Positions 1 through 6,493 of a DNA stretch of 25,776 bases are shown in pieces. The stretch is taken from positions 1 through 25,776 of the forward strand of contig JBKCTV010000038.1 of the NCBI GenBank assembly GCA_046318595.1. The letters run 5' to 3'. Below the pieces are notes generated by a model. That model was not told the origin of the DNA. It did not search any database and was given only the letters and a program-made list of their open reading frames with translations. Each line of letters starts with the position of its first letter. The first letter of the stretch is position 1. The stretch is from DAITMV01 sp046318595. GTDB taxonomy: Bacteria > Pseudomonadota > Gammaproteobacteria > Burkholderiales > Burkholderiaceae_B. Both the position numbers and the translations under genes were made by a program.

Positions 1-288
1 CCGTTGTGGCGCAGTGAGTTCCGCAACATTCTGGCCGGATGCGTTCGGCGCGGCTTGCTGACTTGCGAGCAAGCGTGCAGTTTGCAAGCTGAGGCTGAAG
101 CTCTGCTTGTTGGCTTCGAGTTCGAGGTGCATTCGCGCGAGGTACTTGAGTTGGTTCGTGACAGTGACTGTTCTGCCTATGATTGCGAGTTTATTGCTCT
201 CGCAAACCGCGTTGACACAAAACTCGTGACGATGGACACGAAGCTGCTGAAAGCCTTTCCAAAACGCGCAGTTTCACTTGCGGTCTAA
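1..288 (+). CDS. PIN-domain (VapC-like) toxin, 5' end cut by window edge
   Basis: The frame is open from the first base of the window and ends at TAA 286-288, so only about 95 C-terminal residues are visible. What remains fits the second half of a PIN-domain ribonuclease. There is an acidic residue in P-L-W-R-S-E-F-R-N, then S-A-Y-D-C-E-F-I-A-L-A, then L-V-T-M-D-T-K-L-L, which are the usual spacing and context of the later PIN acidic residues. The first conserved Asp and roughly 40 residues lie outside the window. PIN proteins of this size are normally VapC toxins that cleave RNA and are neutralised by an upstream antitoxin, which would also lie outside. The stop codon sits inside the integron-type core sequence GTCTAAC, as is common in gene cassettes. 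The family call is fairly secure; toxin activity is inferred. Confidence 0.75.
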   Translation, partial: PLWRSEFRNILAGCVRRGLLTCEQACSLQAEAEALLVGFEFEVHSREVLELVRDSDCSAYDCEFIALANRVDTKLVTMDTKLLKAFPKRAVSLAV

Positions 289-336
289 CGTCCAAGCTCA
301 GGGACGCTGCGCGGCTGTTTGCCTTGACTTGAGCTT
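283..336 (+). other. Truncated attC-like integron recombination site after the PIN gene
   Basis: GTCTAAC at 283-289 matches the RYYYAAC core consensus and overlaps the stop codon of the PIN gene. Complementary heptamers AAGCTCA (294-300) and TGAGCTT (330-336) follow, with a GC-rich stretch between them, as in the L boxes of an attC hairpin. The expected closing GTTRRRY is absent. Instead the sequence runs into C-rich DNA and an IS3-type transposase start. I read this as an attC site broken by an IS insertion. The second heptamer could instead belong to the IS end, so the hairpin itself is uncertain. Confidence 0.45.
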
Positions 337-434
337 CCCCCCGAAAATTAGTCTGCCAAGGGTGACCTAAAATTGGTTCACTTTTGGAAGGCAGAAAAAT
401 GAAGATACCGAAGCAGGCGTACACGACCGAGTTA
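330..434 (+). mobile_element. IS3-family left-end remnant with the first codons of OrfA
   Basis: ATG at 399 begins M-K-I-P-K-Q-A-Y-T-T-E, the familiar N-terminus of one group of IS3-family OrfA helix-turn-helix proteins. The similarity stops after about 11 codons, near 434, where attC-flanking sequence begins. The frame then only runs by chance to a TAG at 510-512. The segment 330-398 begins TGAGCTTCCCCCC and would be the IS left end plus leader; the exact terminus is not certain. No other part of the element is present, so this is a deletion remnant. It separates two integron-type sites that face each other. Confidence 0.5.
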
Positions 435-458
435 ATACACTCGCTTTGCACCGGGCTT

Positions 459-514
459 GTCCAACGAGTAAGGTTAGATCGTGCGAAGCCACGATCTAAC
501 CTTACTCGTTAGGC
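459..514 (-). other. attC-like site: 56-bp near-perfect hairpin
   Basis: On the minus strand this reads GCCTAAC (508-514), an 18-nt arm, a 6-nt loop, the complementary 18-nt arm and GTTGGAC (459-465). The ends fit the integron consensus RYYYAAC...GTTRRRY, and 56 bp is within the range of short attC sites. Including the AAC/GTT of the core boxes, the arms at 463-483 and 490-510 are exact 21-base complements. The site lies just downstream of the stop codon of the minus-strand gene, where a cassette attC belongs. It is unusual in lacking the unpaired spacer and extrahelical bases that normally set strand choice by IntI. An alternative reading is a bidirectional hairpin with no U-tract. Confidence 0.55.
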
Positions 515-1659
515 GTCGCTCTCACATTCTGCGAACTAGCGTCCGTACCCAGGACATGGCAGTTTCGATAGCCCAATCAGTCTGCGGTAGATTGAGAGTA
601 GGCATAGGCTCTGAGCCAGGGCCGTGTCCGAGCGAGTTTCGAACCTTGCGAAAGTAGTCCTTCAGCATCTCGCCCTCCCAAACGGCCAGTAACCCGCCAT
701 TCGCCCTGCTGACGAGATTGTCAACGTAGTTGGAGGCGCCAGTCTCCGTGCCGCGAGTCCAACCATTTAATTCGGATACGATCTTTATTGCACTCTCGAG
801 TGCCTTAGCGGCGAATATTGCCGGATCTTTGTCGTTCGAATCTCGTCGGTCCAGAGCCTCCTTCATATCGATGTCAACGTTCTTCCAGATTGGATCGGCA
901 ACTAGGTCCCAGAAGGGCTTGGCAATGTTCTGTTCAATCTTCTCATCCAGTGAAACCTGGATGAAGCCATTGTGGTACGTCAAGGGTGCTCGCGCGCGGC
1001 GGAAGCGCTCATTCAGTTCGTTGACTTGAGCATTGAATGTAGCGTTGATGGTTGCATTCCATGCTCTCGCGCCATCAACAGCACTTCCAGGTACGCGGAT
1101 GCCACGCGTTGGAGTTCGGTCTCGAACGGCGGCCTCCATCAAGGCCTGTGGCAGGGAAGCATTTAGATGCGCCACTTCTTCATTTCGGAAGCGCATGGCA
1201 AGTTCGATGAAACTGAGCCGTTCCTTCATGAATCGGTCGGGGTCATGGCCTGAGGGAAATTTTGCCGTGACGAACTGCTCGCACGCGTAGTCCCACTCAA
1301 ACCAACCCTGTACGGGCCAGTCCTGGCCCAGCGAGTTCTTCTGGGTATAGGAGTAATACCTTTGTGCTAGTTCCTTGACGCCAAGTTCTCTGGCGATCCG
1401 ATCGTGTAGCGTCTTCCATGTAGCCTTGCGCGCCTCAATCACCTTTCCTTCCGAGTTGTAATACGGCAAGGCCTCTTTGACGACGCCAAACGCCTGATTC
1501 AGTAGGCGTTGCTCCAGTTCCGTGTAGGCGGACCAGATTGGGTGGTCAAGGTATCTGTGGGCAAGAATGTCGGTGAGCATGGTCGCCTTGCTCTGTCAGG
1601 GGAGTTCAAAGAGGAAGTGTCAGGGCAAGCGGCGCGCTGGCGGCAATTGCGACGCCTAA
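465..1659 (-). mobile_element. Integron gene cassette (first cassette beside intI)
   Basis: Using G^TTRRRY cleavage, the cassette on the minus strand runs from GTTAGGC (1660-1654) to GTTGGAC (465-459). The GTTAGGC at its start is the exact complement of the GCCTAAC box of its own attC, as expected for a cassette whose circular form closes through one attC. The complementarity extends to 13 bp (507-519 against 1649-1661). It holds a single gene (522-1580), with about 74 bp before the start codon and a few bases between stop and attC. It sits on the divergent side of the integrase gene, the normal integron layout. Boundaries are inferred from consensus only. Confidence 0.6.
522..1580 (-). CDS. 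Cassette-borne HEPN-motif protein, AbiJ/STM4504-like candidate
   Basis: A 352-residue protein with ATG preceded by AAGG five bases upstream and TGA at the attC side. I recognise no enzyme of known function. The last 80 residues contain K-V-R-N-S-L-G-H-G, with R314-N315-x3-H319 matching the HEPN ribonuclease signature (R, then N/D/H, then His four to six residues on). The stretch from about 255 (alpha-helical, A-K-A-L-E-S-A) to the end resembles the C-terminal domain of AbiJ/STM4504-type abortive-infection proteins. A second R-N-x4-H occurs at 132-138 (R-N-E-E-V-A-H). There is no signal peptide or membrane segment, so it is likely cytosolic. Its place in an integron cassette fits a defence or stress gene. 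Family assignment is from memory of motifs and moderate; antiphage function is inference. Confidence 0.6.
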   Translation of the reverse strand: MLTDILAHRYLDHPIWSAYTELEQRLLNQAFGVVKEALPYYNSEGKVIEARKATWKTLHDRIARELGVKELAQRYYSYTQKNSLGQDWPVQGWFEWDYACEQFVTAKFPSGHDPDRFMKERLSFIELAMRFRNEEVAHLNASLPQALMEAAVRDRTPTRGIRVPGSAVDGARAWNATINATFNAQVNELNERFRRARAPLTYHNGFIQVSLDEKIEQNIAKPFWDLVADPIWKNVDIDMKEALDRRDSNDKDPAIFAAKALESAIKIVSELNGWTRGTETGASNYVDNLVSRANGGLLAVWEGEMLKDYFRKVRNSLGHGPGSEPMPTLNLPQTDWAIETAMSWVRTLVRRM

Positions 1660-1794
1660 CGTAATGTATCCCGCAAAACCTGCAGGATAAAACTAGAGCG
1701 GTCGGATAAATTTGCACGCTCCATCTTCCGCAAGCCGCTTGCAGACTGGCTTTGGTAACCGCATACTGTACGAATAACTAGGTATAAATTTTCC
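1654..1794 (-). other. Putative attI region between cassette and integrase
   Basis: This 140-bp non-coding stretch lies between the cassette's leading core site (GCCTAAC 1654-1660, GTTAGGC on the minus strand) and the start of the divergent integrase gene, which is where attI and the cassette promoter sit in integrons. The core site is clear. No second, facing GTTRRRY that would make it an attC is visible in 1661-1794. I cannot identify the DR1/DR2 integrase-binding repeats or a convincing Pc promoter by eye. Confidence 0.4.
1764..1788 (+). promoter_or_regulatory. Possible intI promoter with degenerate LexA-like box
   Basis: TACTGT at 1764-1769 followed by ACGAATAACTAG resembles a LexA box (CTGT-N8-ACAG) whose right half is altered (CTAG). 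TATAAA at 1783-1788, six bases before the ATG, could be a -10-like element, though it is close to the start. Integron integrases are often SOS-controlled through LexA at this position, which is the only reason to name it. Weak evidence. Confidence 0.25.
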
Positions 1795-2291
1795 ATGAAA
1801 CCCTCCAGTCCTGTTTTGCAGTCTACCCGTCTGCTCGATAAGCTGCGCGAGTGCTTACGCTACCGACATTATAGCCTCAGCACCGAGAAGGCTTATGTCT
1901 ATTGGGTTCGGTTTTTTGTGCGCTGGTCAGCCTCTGCGGGCGGCCTAATGCGCCACCCCAAGGACATGGAGGCTGCTGAAGTGCAGGCTTTTTTGACCAT
2001 GCTGGCCGCTGAGCGGCGAGTCTCCAGCAGCACACACAATCAGGCGCTCTCGGCCTTGCTGTTTCTGTACAAAGAAGTGCTGGGCATGGAGCTGCCCTGG
2101 ATGCAAAACATCCAGCGCCCGCAGCAGCCCAGGCGCATTCCGTCGGTGCTCACGCAGCCCGAGGTGGCGGCACTGTTGGCTCTGTTGGAGGGCACCGAGG
2201 ACTGCTGGCCCGCTTGCTCTATGGCGCGGGCATGCGCTTGATGGAGGGGCTTCGCCTGCGCATCAAAGATGTGGACTTTGACCGAAGGTGA
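1795..2291 (+). pseudogene. intI: Truncated and frameshifted integron integrase (tyrosine recombinase)
   Basis: The N-terminal core-binding (SAM-like) domain is intact. It has L-L-D-K-L-R-E-C-L-R-Y-R-H-Y-S, then A-E-V-Q-A-F-L-T-M-L-A and N-Q-A-L-S-A-L-L-F-L-Y-K-E-V-L-G-M-E-L-P-W, all typical of IntI. The first frame stops at 2241. One missing G near 2200 explains this: the next frame continues as L-A-R-L-L-Y-G-A-G-M-R-L-M-E-G-L-R-L-R-I-K-D-V-D-F, the box I region with the catalytic Arg, and stops at 2289-2291. The Lys/His-x-x-Arg/Tyr catalytic half, about 150 residues of a normal 320-340, is absent. The enzyme cannot be active, so the adjacent cassette is immobile unless an integrase acts in trans. 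Its divergent position relative to the cassette gives the integron polarity. Confidence 0.9.
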
Positions 2292-2396
2292 CTCCACCAC
2301 CCCCATCCTCCGATCCCTCTTCATGTCTGTGCGCTTGTTTCTTGCAAGCTTAATTTACATTAAAGTTAGGGTTTTTTCGGTGAAGAAATATACATC

Positions 2397-3233
2397 ATGA
2401 ATGCTGCAAAATCCCTTGTCGCAGCGCTCGGCGCTCTTGTCCTGCTTTTGTCATTGAATGCCTGCGAAACCGGCAGCACGACGCAGGGCGGGGCGGTCGG
2501 GGTGGAGCGCAAGCAGTTTTTTGCGGTGTCCAGCCAGCAAATCGAAGCAAGTTCGGCCCAGGCTTATCAAAAATTACTCGAGAAGGAGCGTAAAAACGGC
2601 ACGCTCGACCGCAACCCGCAGCAGGTGCAACGCATTCGCGCGATTGCCGCGCGTTTGATTCCGCAGACCAGCGCTTTTCGAGCGGATGCGCCAGCTTGGT
2701 CGTGGGAGCAGCACGTCATTGAGTCCAAAGAGCTGAACGCATGGTGCATGGCCGGCGGCAAGATTGCGGTTTATTCGGGCTTGATCGAAAAGCTGAACCT
2801 GACCGATGACGAAATCGCTGCGGTCATGGGTCACGAGATTGCCCATGCGCTGCGCGAGCACAGCCGCGAACAGGCGTCCGAGCAGATGGTGACCGGCGTG
2901 GGCCTGTCGATCGGTGGCGCCTTGCTGGGCTTGAACCAGGCGCAGATGAGCCTGGCCGACACGGTGATGAATGTGACGATCGGTCTGCCGCATAGTCGCA
3001 AGCATGAAGTCGAGGCGGATCGCATGGGCGTCGAGCTGGCGGCTCGCGCAGGTTATGATCCGCATGCCGCCGTGTCCTTGTGGAAAAAAATGGGAAGCGC
3101 GGCCGGAAGCTCCGGGCCCCCGGAATTTTTGTCGACCCATCCGGCGCCAGAAAACCGGCTGCGGGACCTCGAAACTTATGCGCAACGGGTTTACCCCTTG
3201 TACCAACAGCAGCGCTCGGGCCGGCGGCAATAA
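2397..3233 (+). CDS. M48-family metallopeptidase, predicted lipoprotein
   Basis: 278 residues. The N-terminus is a lipoprotein signal with lipobox L20-N-A-C23, so the mature protein should be lipid-anchored in the periplasm. The zinc site is H146-E-I-A-H150, with the third ligand E206 in H-E-V-E-A-D-R, the M48 (Ste24/HtpX/LoiP-like) arrangement. The segment around 165-190 is a hydrophobic, glycine-rich stretch typical of these short periplasmic M48 enzymes, and the end has the usual S-T-H-P-A-P-E-N-R-L. Relatives (LoiP, YcaL, BepA) degrade misfolded outer-membrane or periplasmic proteins. It is the first core gene beyond the integron remnant. The ribosome binding site is weak (GAAGAAA). The family is certain; the specific substrate is unknown. 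Confidence 0.9.
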   Translation: MNAAKSLVAALGALVLLLSLNACETGSTTQGGAVGVERKQFFAVSSQQIEASSAQAYQKLLEKERKNGTLDRNPQQVQRIRAIAARLIPQTSAFRADAPAWSWEQHVIESKELNAWCMAGGKIAVYSGLIEKLNLTDDEIAAVMGHEIAHALREHSREQASEQMVTGVGLSIGGALLGLNQAQMSLADTVMNVTIGLPHSRKHEVEADRMGVELAARAGYDPHAAVSLWKKMGSAAGSSGPPEFLSTHPAPENRLRDLETYAQRVYPLYQQQRSGRRQ

Positions 3234-3298
3234 ACAAAACTGCAGACCGACATGGCATAATTCGGGCTTATCGATAGCCCTCAAGGATGCTGTAAGCG

Positions 3299-4705
3299 AT
3301 GCCTAAAACGCTGTACGACAAGCTCTGGGAAAGCCATGTCGTCCGTACCGAGCAAGACGGTACGGCGCTACTCTACATCGACCGGCAACTTCTGCATGAA
3401 GTCACCAGCCCGCAGGCCTTCGAAGGGCTGCGTCTGGCAGGTCGGACACTCTGGCGCAACAGCGCAAACATCGCCGTCGTCGATCACAATGTGCCGACGA
3501 CCGATCGCCGCAATGGTATCGCTGATCCGATTTCGCGTTTGCAAGTTGAAACCCTCGATGCGAATGTCGCTAGGCACGGTGTGACTTATTTCGATATTCA
3601 GGATATTCGCCAAGGCATCGTGCACGTCATCGGCCCGGAGCAGGGCGCGACCCTACCCGGCATGACCGTGGTTTGCGGCGATTCCCATACGAGCACGCAC
3701 GGTGCGGTTGGTGCCTTGGCTTTCGGCATCGGCACCTCCGAGGTCGAACATGTCATGGCGACGCAATGCTTGTTGATGAAAAAATCCAAGACCATGCTGG
3801 TGCGGGTCGACGGTGTCCTGGCGGCGGATTGCTCGGCCAAAGACATCGCGCTGGCCGTTATCGGCAAGATCGGAACGGCCGGCGGTACGGGCTACGCCAT
3901 CGAGTTCGCCGGTCCGGCGATCGAAGCGCTGTCGGTCGAGGGGCGGCTCACGGTCTGCAACATGGCGATCGAAGCGGGCGCACGTTCGGGACTGGTTGCG
4001 GTCGATCAAAAGACCATCGATTATTTCGCAGGCCGGCCGTTCAGCCCGACCGCCGAAGCCTGGGATGCGGCCGTCGTTTATTGGCGTACCTTGTGTTCCG
4101 ATCCGGATGCGACTTTCGATAAGGTGGTCACCCTCGATGCGACCGGGGTCCGTCCCCAGGTCACTTGGGGAACGTCTCCGGAAATGGTGGTGTCGATCGA
4201 TGGTTGCGTTCCCGACCCTGCGCAGCAGGTCGATCCCGTGCGCCGCGATGGCTGGCAGCGGGCTTTGGCTTACATGGATCTGGCGCCGAACACCCCGGTG
4301 CGCGACATCGCCGTCGACCGGGTGTTCATCGGTTCCTGCACCAATTCGCGGATCGAGGATTTACGGGCTGCGGCGGCGGTCGTCAAAGGCCGCCATAAGG
4401 CGACGAGCGTCAAGCAGGCCCTGGTCGTCCCGGGGTCCGGGTTGGTCAAGGCGCAGGCCGAGCGCGAAGGGCTCGATAAAATATTTTTGGACGCGGGCTT
4501 TGAGTGGCGCGAGCCAGGCTGCTCGATGTGCCTGGCCATGAACGCCGACCGCCTGGAGCCTGGGGAACGGTGCGCATCGACCAGCAACCGTAATTTCGAA
4601 GGGCGGCAGGGCGCGGGTGGGCGTACGCACCTGGTCAGCCCGGCCATGGCTGCCGCAGCCGGAATCGCCGGCCACTTCATCGACGTCGCCGAGCTTGAGG
4701 GATAA
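3299..4705 (+). CDS. leuC: 3-isopropylmalate dehydratase large subunit
   Basis: 468 residues, full length for LeuC. With LeuD it isomerises 2-isopropylmalate to 3-isopropylmalate in leucine biosynthesis. The three cysteines that hold the [4Fe-4S] cluster are visible: C347 in F-I-G-S-C-T-N-S-R, and C408 and C411 in P-G-C-S-M-C-L-A-M-N. D-H-N-V-P-T-T and G-D-S-H-T-S-T-H-G in the N-terminal half are aconitase-family signatures. AAGGA at 3283 lies somewhat far upstream of the ATG. leuD follows after 6 bp with no intervening entericidin gene, which some Burkholderia carry there. No attenuator or leader peptide is evident in the 65-bp gap upstream. Confidence 0.98.
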   Translation: MPKTLYDKLWESHVVRTEQDGTALLYIDRQLLHEVTSPQAFEGLRLAGRTLWRNSANIAVVDHNVPTTDRRNGIADPISRLQVETLDANVARHGVTYFDIQDIRQGIVHVIGPEQGATLPGMTVVCGDSHTSTHGAVGALAFGIGTSEVEHVMATQCLLMKKSKTMLVRVDGVLAADCSAKDIALAVIGKIGTAGGTGYAIEFAGPAIEALSVEGRLTVCNMAIEAGARSGLVAVDQKTIDYFAGRPFSPTAEAWDAAVVYWRTLCSDPDATFDKVVTLDATGVRPQVTWGTSPEMVVSIDGCVPDPAQQVDPVRRDGWQRALAYMDLAPNTPVRDIAVDRVFIGSCTNSRIEDLRAAAAVVKGRHKATSVKQALVVPGSGLVKAQAEREGLDKIFLDAGFEWREPGCSMCLAMNADRLEPGERCASTSNRNFEGRQGAGGRTHLVSPAMAAAAGIAGHFIDVAELEG

Positions 4706-4711
4706 CAGCGC

Positions 4712-5368
4712 ATGAATAAATTCACCTTGCACACCGGTTTGGTCGCACCGCTGGACCGTGCGAATGTCGACACCGACGCCATCATTCCCAAGCAGTTTTT
4801 GAAATCGATCCAACGCAGTGGATTCGGGGCGAACCTGTTCGACGAGTGGCGCTATCTCGATCATGGCGAGCCCGGCATGGACAACAGCCGGCGCCCGCTC
4901 AACGCCGACTTCATCCTGAATCAGCCGCGCTATGCCGGGGCGTCGATTCTGGTTGCCCGGGAAAACTTCGGCTGTGGGTCGAGCCGCGAACATGCCCCGT
5001 GGGCGCTGCAGCAGTATGGCTTTCACGCGATCATCGCCCCGAGCTTCGCCGATATTTTTTTTAACAACTGCTTCAAAAATGGCTTGCTGCCCATCGTCCT
5101 GGCGGCCGACGAGGTTAATCGGCTGATGCAGTCGGCCCTGCAGCAGGAAGGTTTCCGGGTGACTGTCGATTTGCCGGCGCAGCAGGTTAAAAGCGTTTTG
5201 GCCGACGACACTTTCGCTTACGGTTTCGCTGTCGATGCGTTTCGTAAACATTGCCTGATCGAAGGGCTGGACGAAATCGGCTTGACCCTGCAGCATGCGG
5301 CCGAGATCAAACAATTCGAAGCGGCTCATTTAAAAAAATTTCCCTGGGTGAGCAACGCTCGCCGCTAA
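4712..5368 (+). CDS. leuD: 3-isopropylmalate dehydratase small subunit
   Basis: 218 residues, normal for the proteobacterial LeuD. It forms the swivelling domain that completes the LeuC active site. The start motif T-G-L-V-A-P-L-D-R-A-N-V-D-T-D-A-I-I-P-K-Q and the substrate-binding N-F-G-C-G-S-S-R-E-H-A-P-W-A-L are both present and intact. GAGG at the end of leuC serves as a ribosome binding site, so the two subunits are probably co-translated in matched amounts. It is followed by a 29-bp gap to leuB. Confidence 0.98.
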   Translation: MNKFTLHTGLVAPLDRANVDTDAIIPKQFLKSIQRSGFGANLFDEWRYLDHGEPGMDNSRRPLNADFILNQPRYAGASILVARENFGCGSSREHAPWALQQYGFHAIIAPSFADIFFNNCFKNGLLPIVLAADEVNRLMQSALQQEGFRVTVDLPAQQVKSVLADDTFAYGFAVDAFRKHCLIEGLDEIGLTLQHAAEIKQFEAAHLKKFPWVSNARR

Positions 5369-5397
5369 CTTAGAATTCACTATATTTTTGAGAGCAT

Positions 5398-6492
5398 ATG
5401 GTTTACCAGATTGCAGTCCTGGCCGGCGATGGCATCGGCCCTGAAATTACGGCCGAGGCCGTCAAGGTGCTCAACGTCCTCAAAAGCGACGGTTTGGCTT
5501 TCGAGCTGACCTACGCACCGGTCGGCGGGGCCGCTTACCGGGCCAGTGGTCATCCTTTGCCGCCCGAAACGCTGGCGGTCTGTCGGGCGGCGGATGCCGT
5601 GTTGTTCGGGGCGGTGGGCGATTTTTCATTGGACGAGCTGCCGCGCGCGTTGCGCCCCGAGCAGGCGATTCTCGGTTTACGTAAAGCGTTGAACTTATTC
5701 GCCAATTTTCGGCCCGCACTGGTTTATCCGGAGCTCGCCGATGCCTCGTCGCTGAAACCCGAGGTCATTGCCGGGCTGGATATTCTGATCATTCGCGAAT
5801 TGACCGGCGATATTTATTTCGGTCAGCCGCGCGGCATTCATTTGGTTCAGGAAGGGCCGTTCGCTGGACAGCGCGAGGGGTTCGATACCATGCGTTACGC
5901 GGAGTCCGAAATCCGCCGGATCGGCCATGTGGCTTTTCAGGCGGCGCGTAAACGGCGCGGGCGGCTGTGTTCGGTCGACAAGGCGAATGTGTTGGAAACG
6001 ACGCAGCTTTGGCGCGAAGTCATGAGCGAGCTCGCGCGCGACTATCCCGATGTGCAGTTGTCGCACATGTATGTCGATAACTGCGCGATGCAGTTGCTAA
6101 AAAATCCCAAACAGTTCGACGTGATTGTCACCGGTAATATGTTCGGCGATATTTTGTCGGACGAGGCGTCGATGCTGACTGGGTCCATCGGCATGCTGCC
6201 ATCGGCCTCGCTGAACGAAAACAATTTCGGTTTGTACGAGCCGATTCATGGTTCGGCACCCGACATCGCCGGCAAAAACATCGCCAATCCGCTGGCAACG
6301 ATTTTATCGGCGGCAATGCTCTTGCGTTATTCGTTTGCCGAAGAGGCTTACGCGCAGCGTATCGAACGGGCCGTTCAAGCCGTGCTGGCTGCAGGCCAAC
6401 GTACCGCCGACATTGCCGCGCCGGGACAAACGCCACTCGGCACGCGCGCCATGGGCGATGCCGTCGCAAACCATTTAGCAGGAAATCATTGA
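5398..6492 (+). CDS. leuB: 3-isopropylmalate dehydrogenase
   Basis: 364 residues. It oxidatively decarboxylates 3-isopropylmalate to 2-oxoisocaproate with NAD+, the third leucine-specific step. Features seen are G-D-G-I-G-P-E-I near the N-terminus, R-E-L-T-G-D-I-Y-F-G with the catalytic Tyr, Y-V-D-N-C-A-M-Q-L with the metal-binding Asp, and the G-N-M-F-G-D-I-L-S-D-E-A motif. The C-terminal G-T-R-A-M-G-D-A-V is usual. The last codons lie one base from the asd start (TGA-T-ATG), so reinitiation of the same ribosome is likely. Confidence 0.98.
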   Translation: MVYQIAVLAGDGIGPEITAEAVKVLNVLKSDGLAFELTYAPVGGAAYRASGHPLPPETLAVCRAADAVLFGAVGDFSLDELPRALRPEQAILGLRKALNLFANFRPALVYPELADASSLKPEVIAGLDILIIRELTGDIYFGQPRGIHLVQEGPFAGQREGFDTMRYAESEIRRIGHVAFQAARKRRGRLCSVDKANVLETTQLWREVMSELARDYPDVQLSHMYVDNCAMQLLKNPKQFDVIVTGNMFGDILSDEASMLTGSIGMLPSASLNENNFGLYEPIHGSAPDIAGKNIANPLATILSAAMLLRYSFAEEAYAQRIERAVQAVLAAGQRTADIAAPGQTPLGTRAMGDAVANHLAGNH

Positions 6493-6493
6493 T

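Noticed and set aside
3264..3280. GGGCT/AGCCC hairpin between the M48 gene and leuC
   Set aside because: Five-base stem with no T-run, so neither a terminator nor a leader attenuator can be supported.
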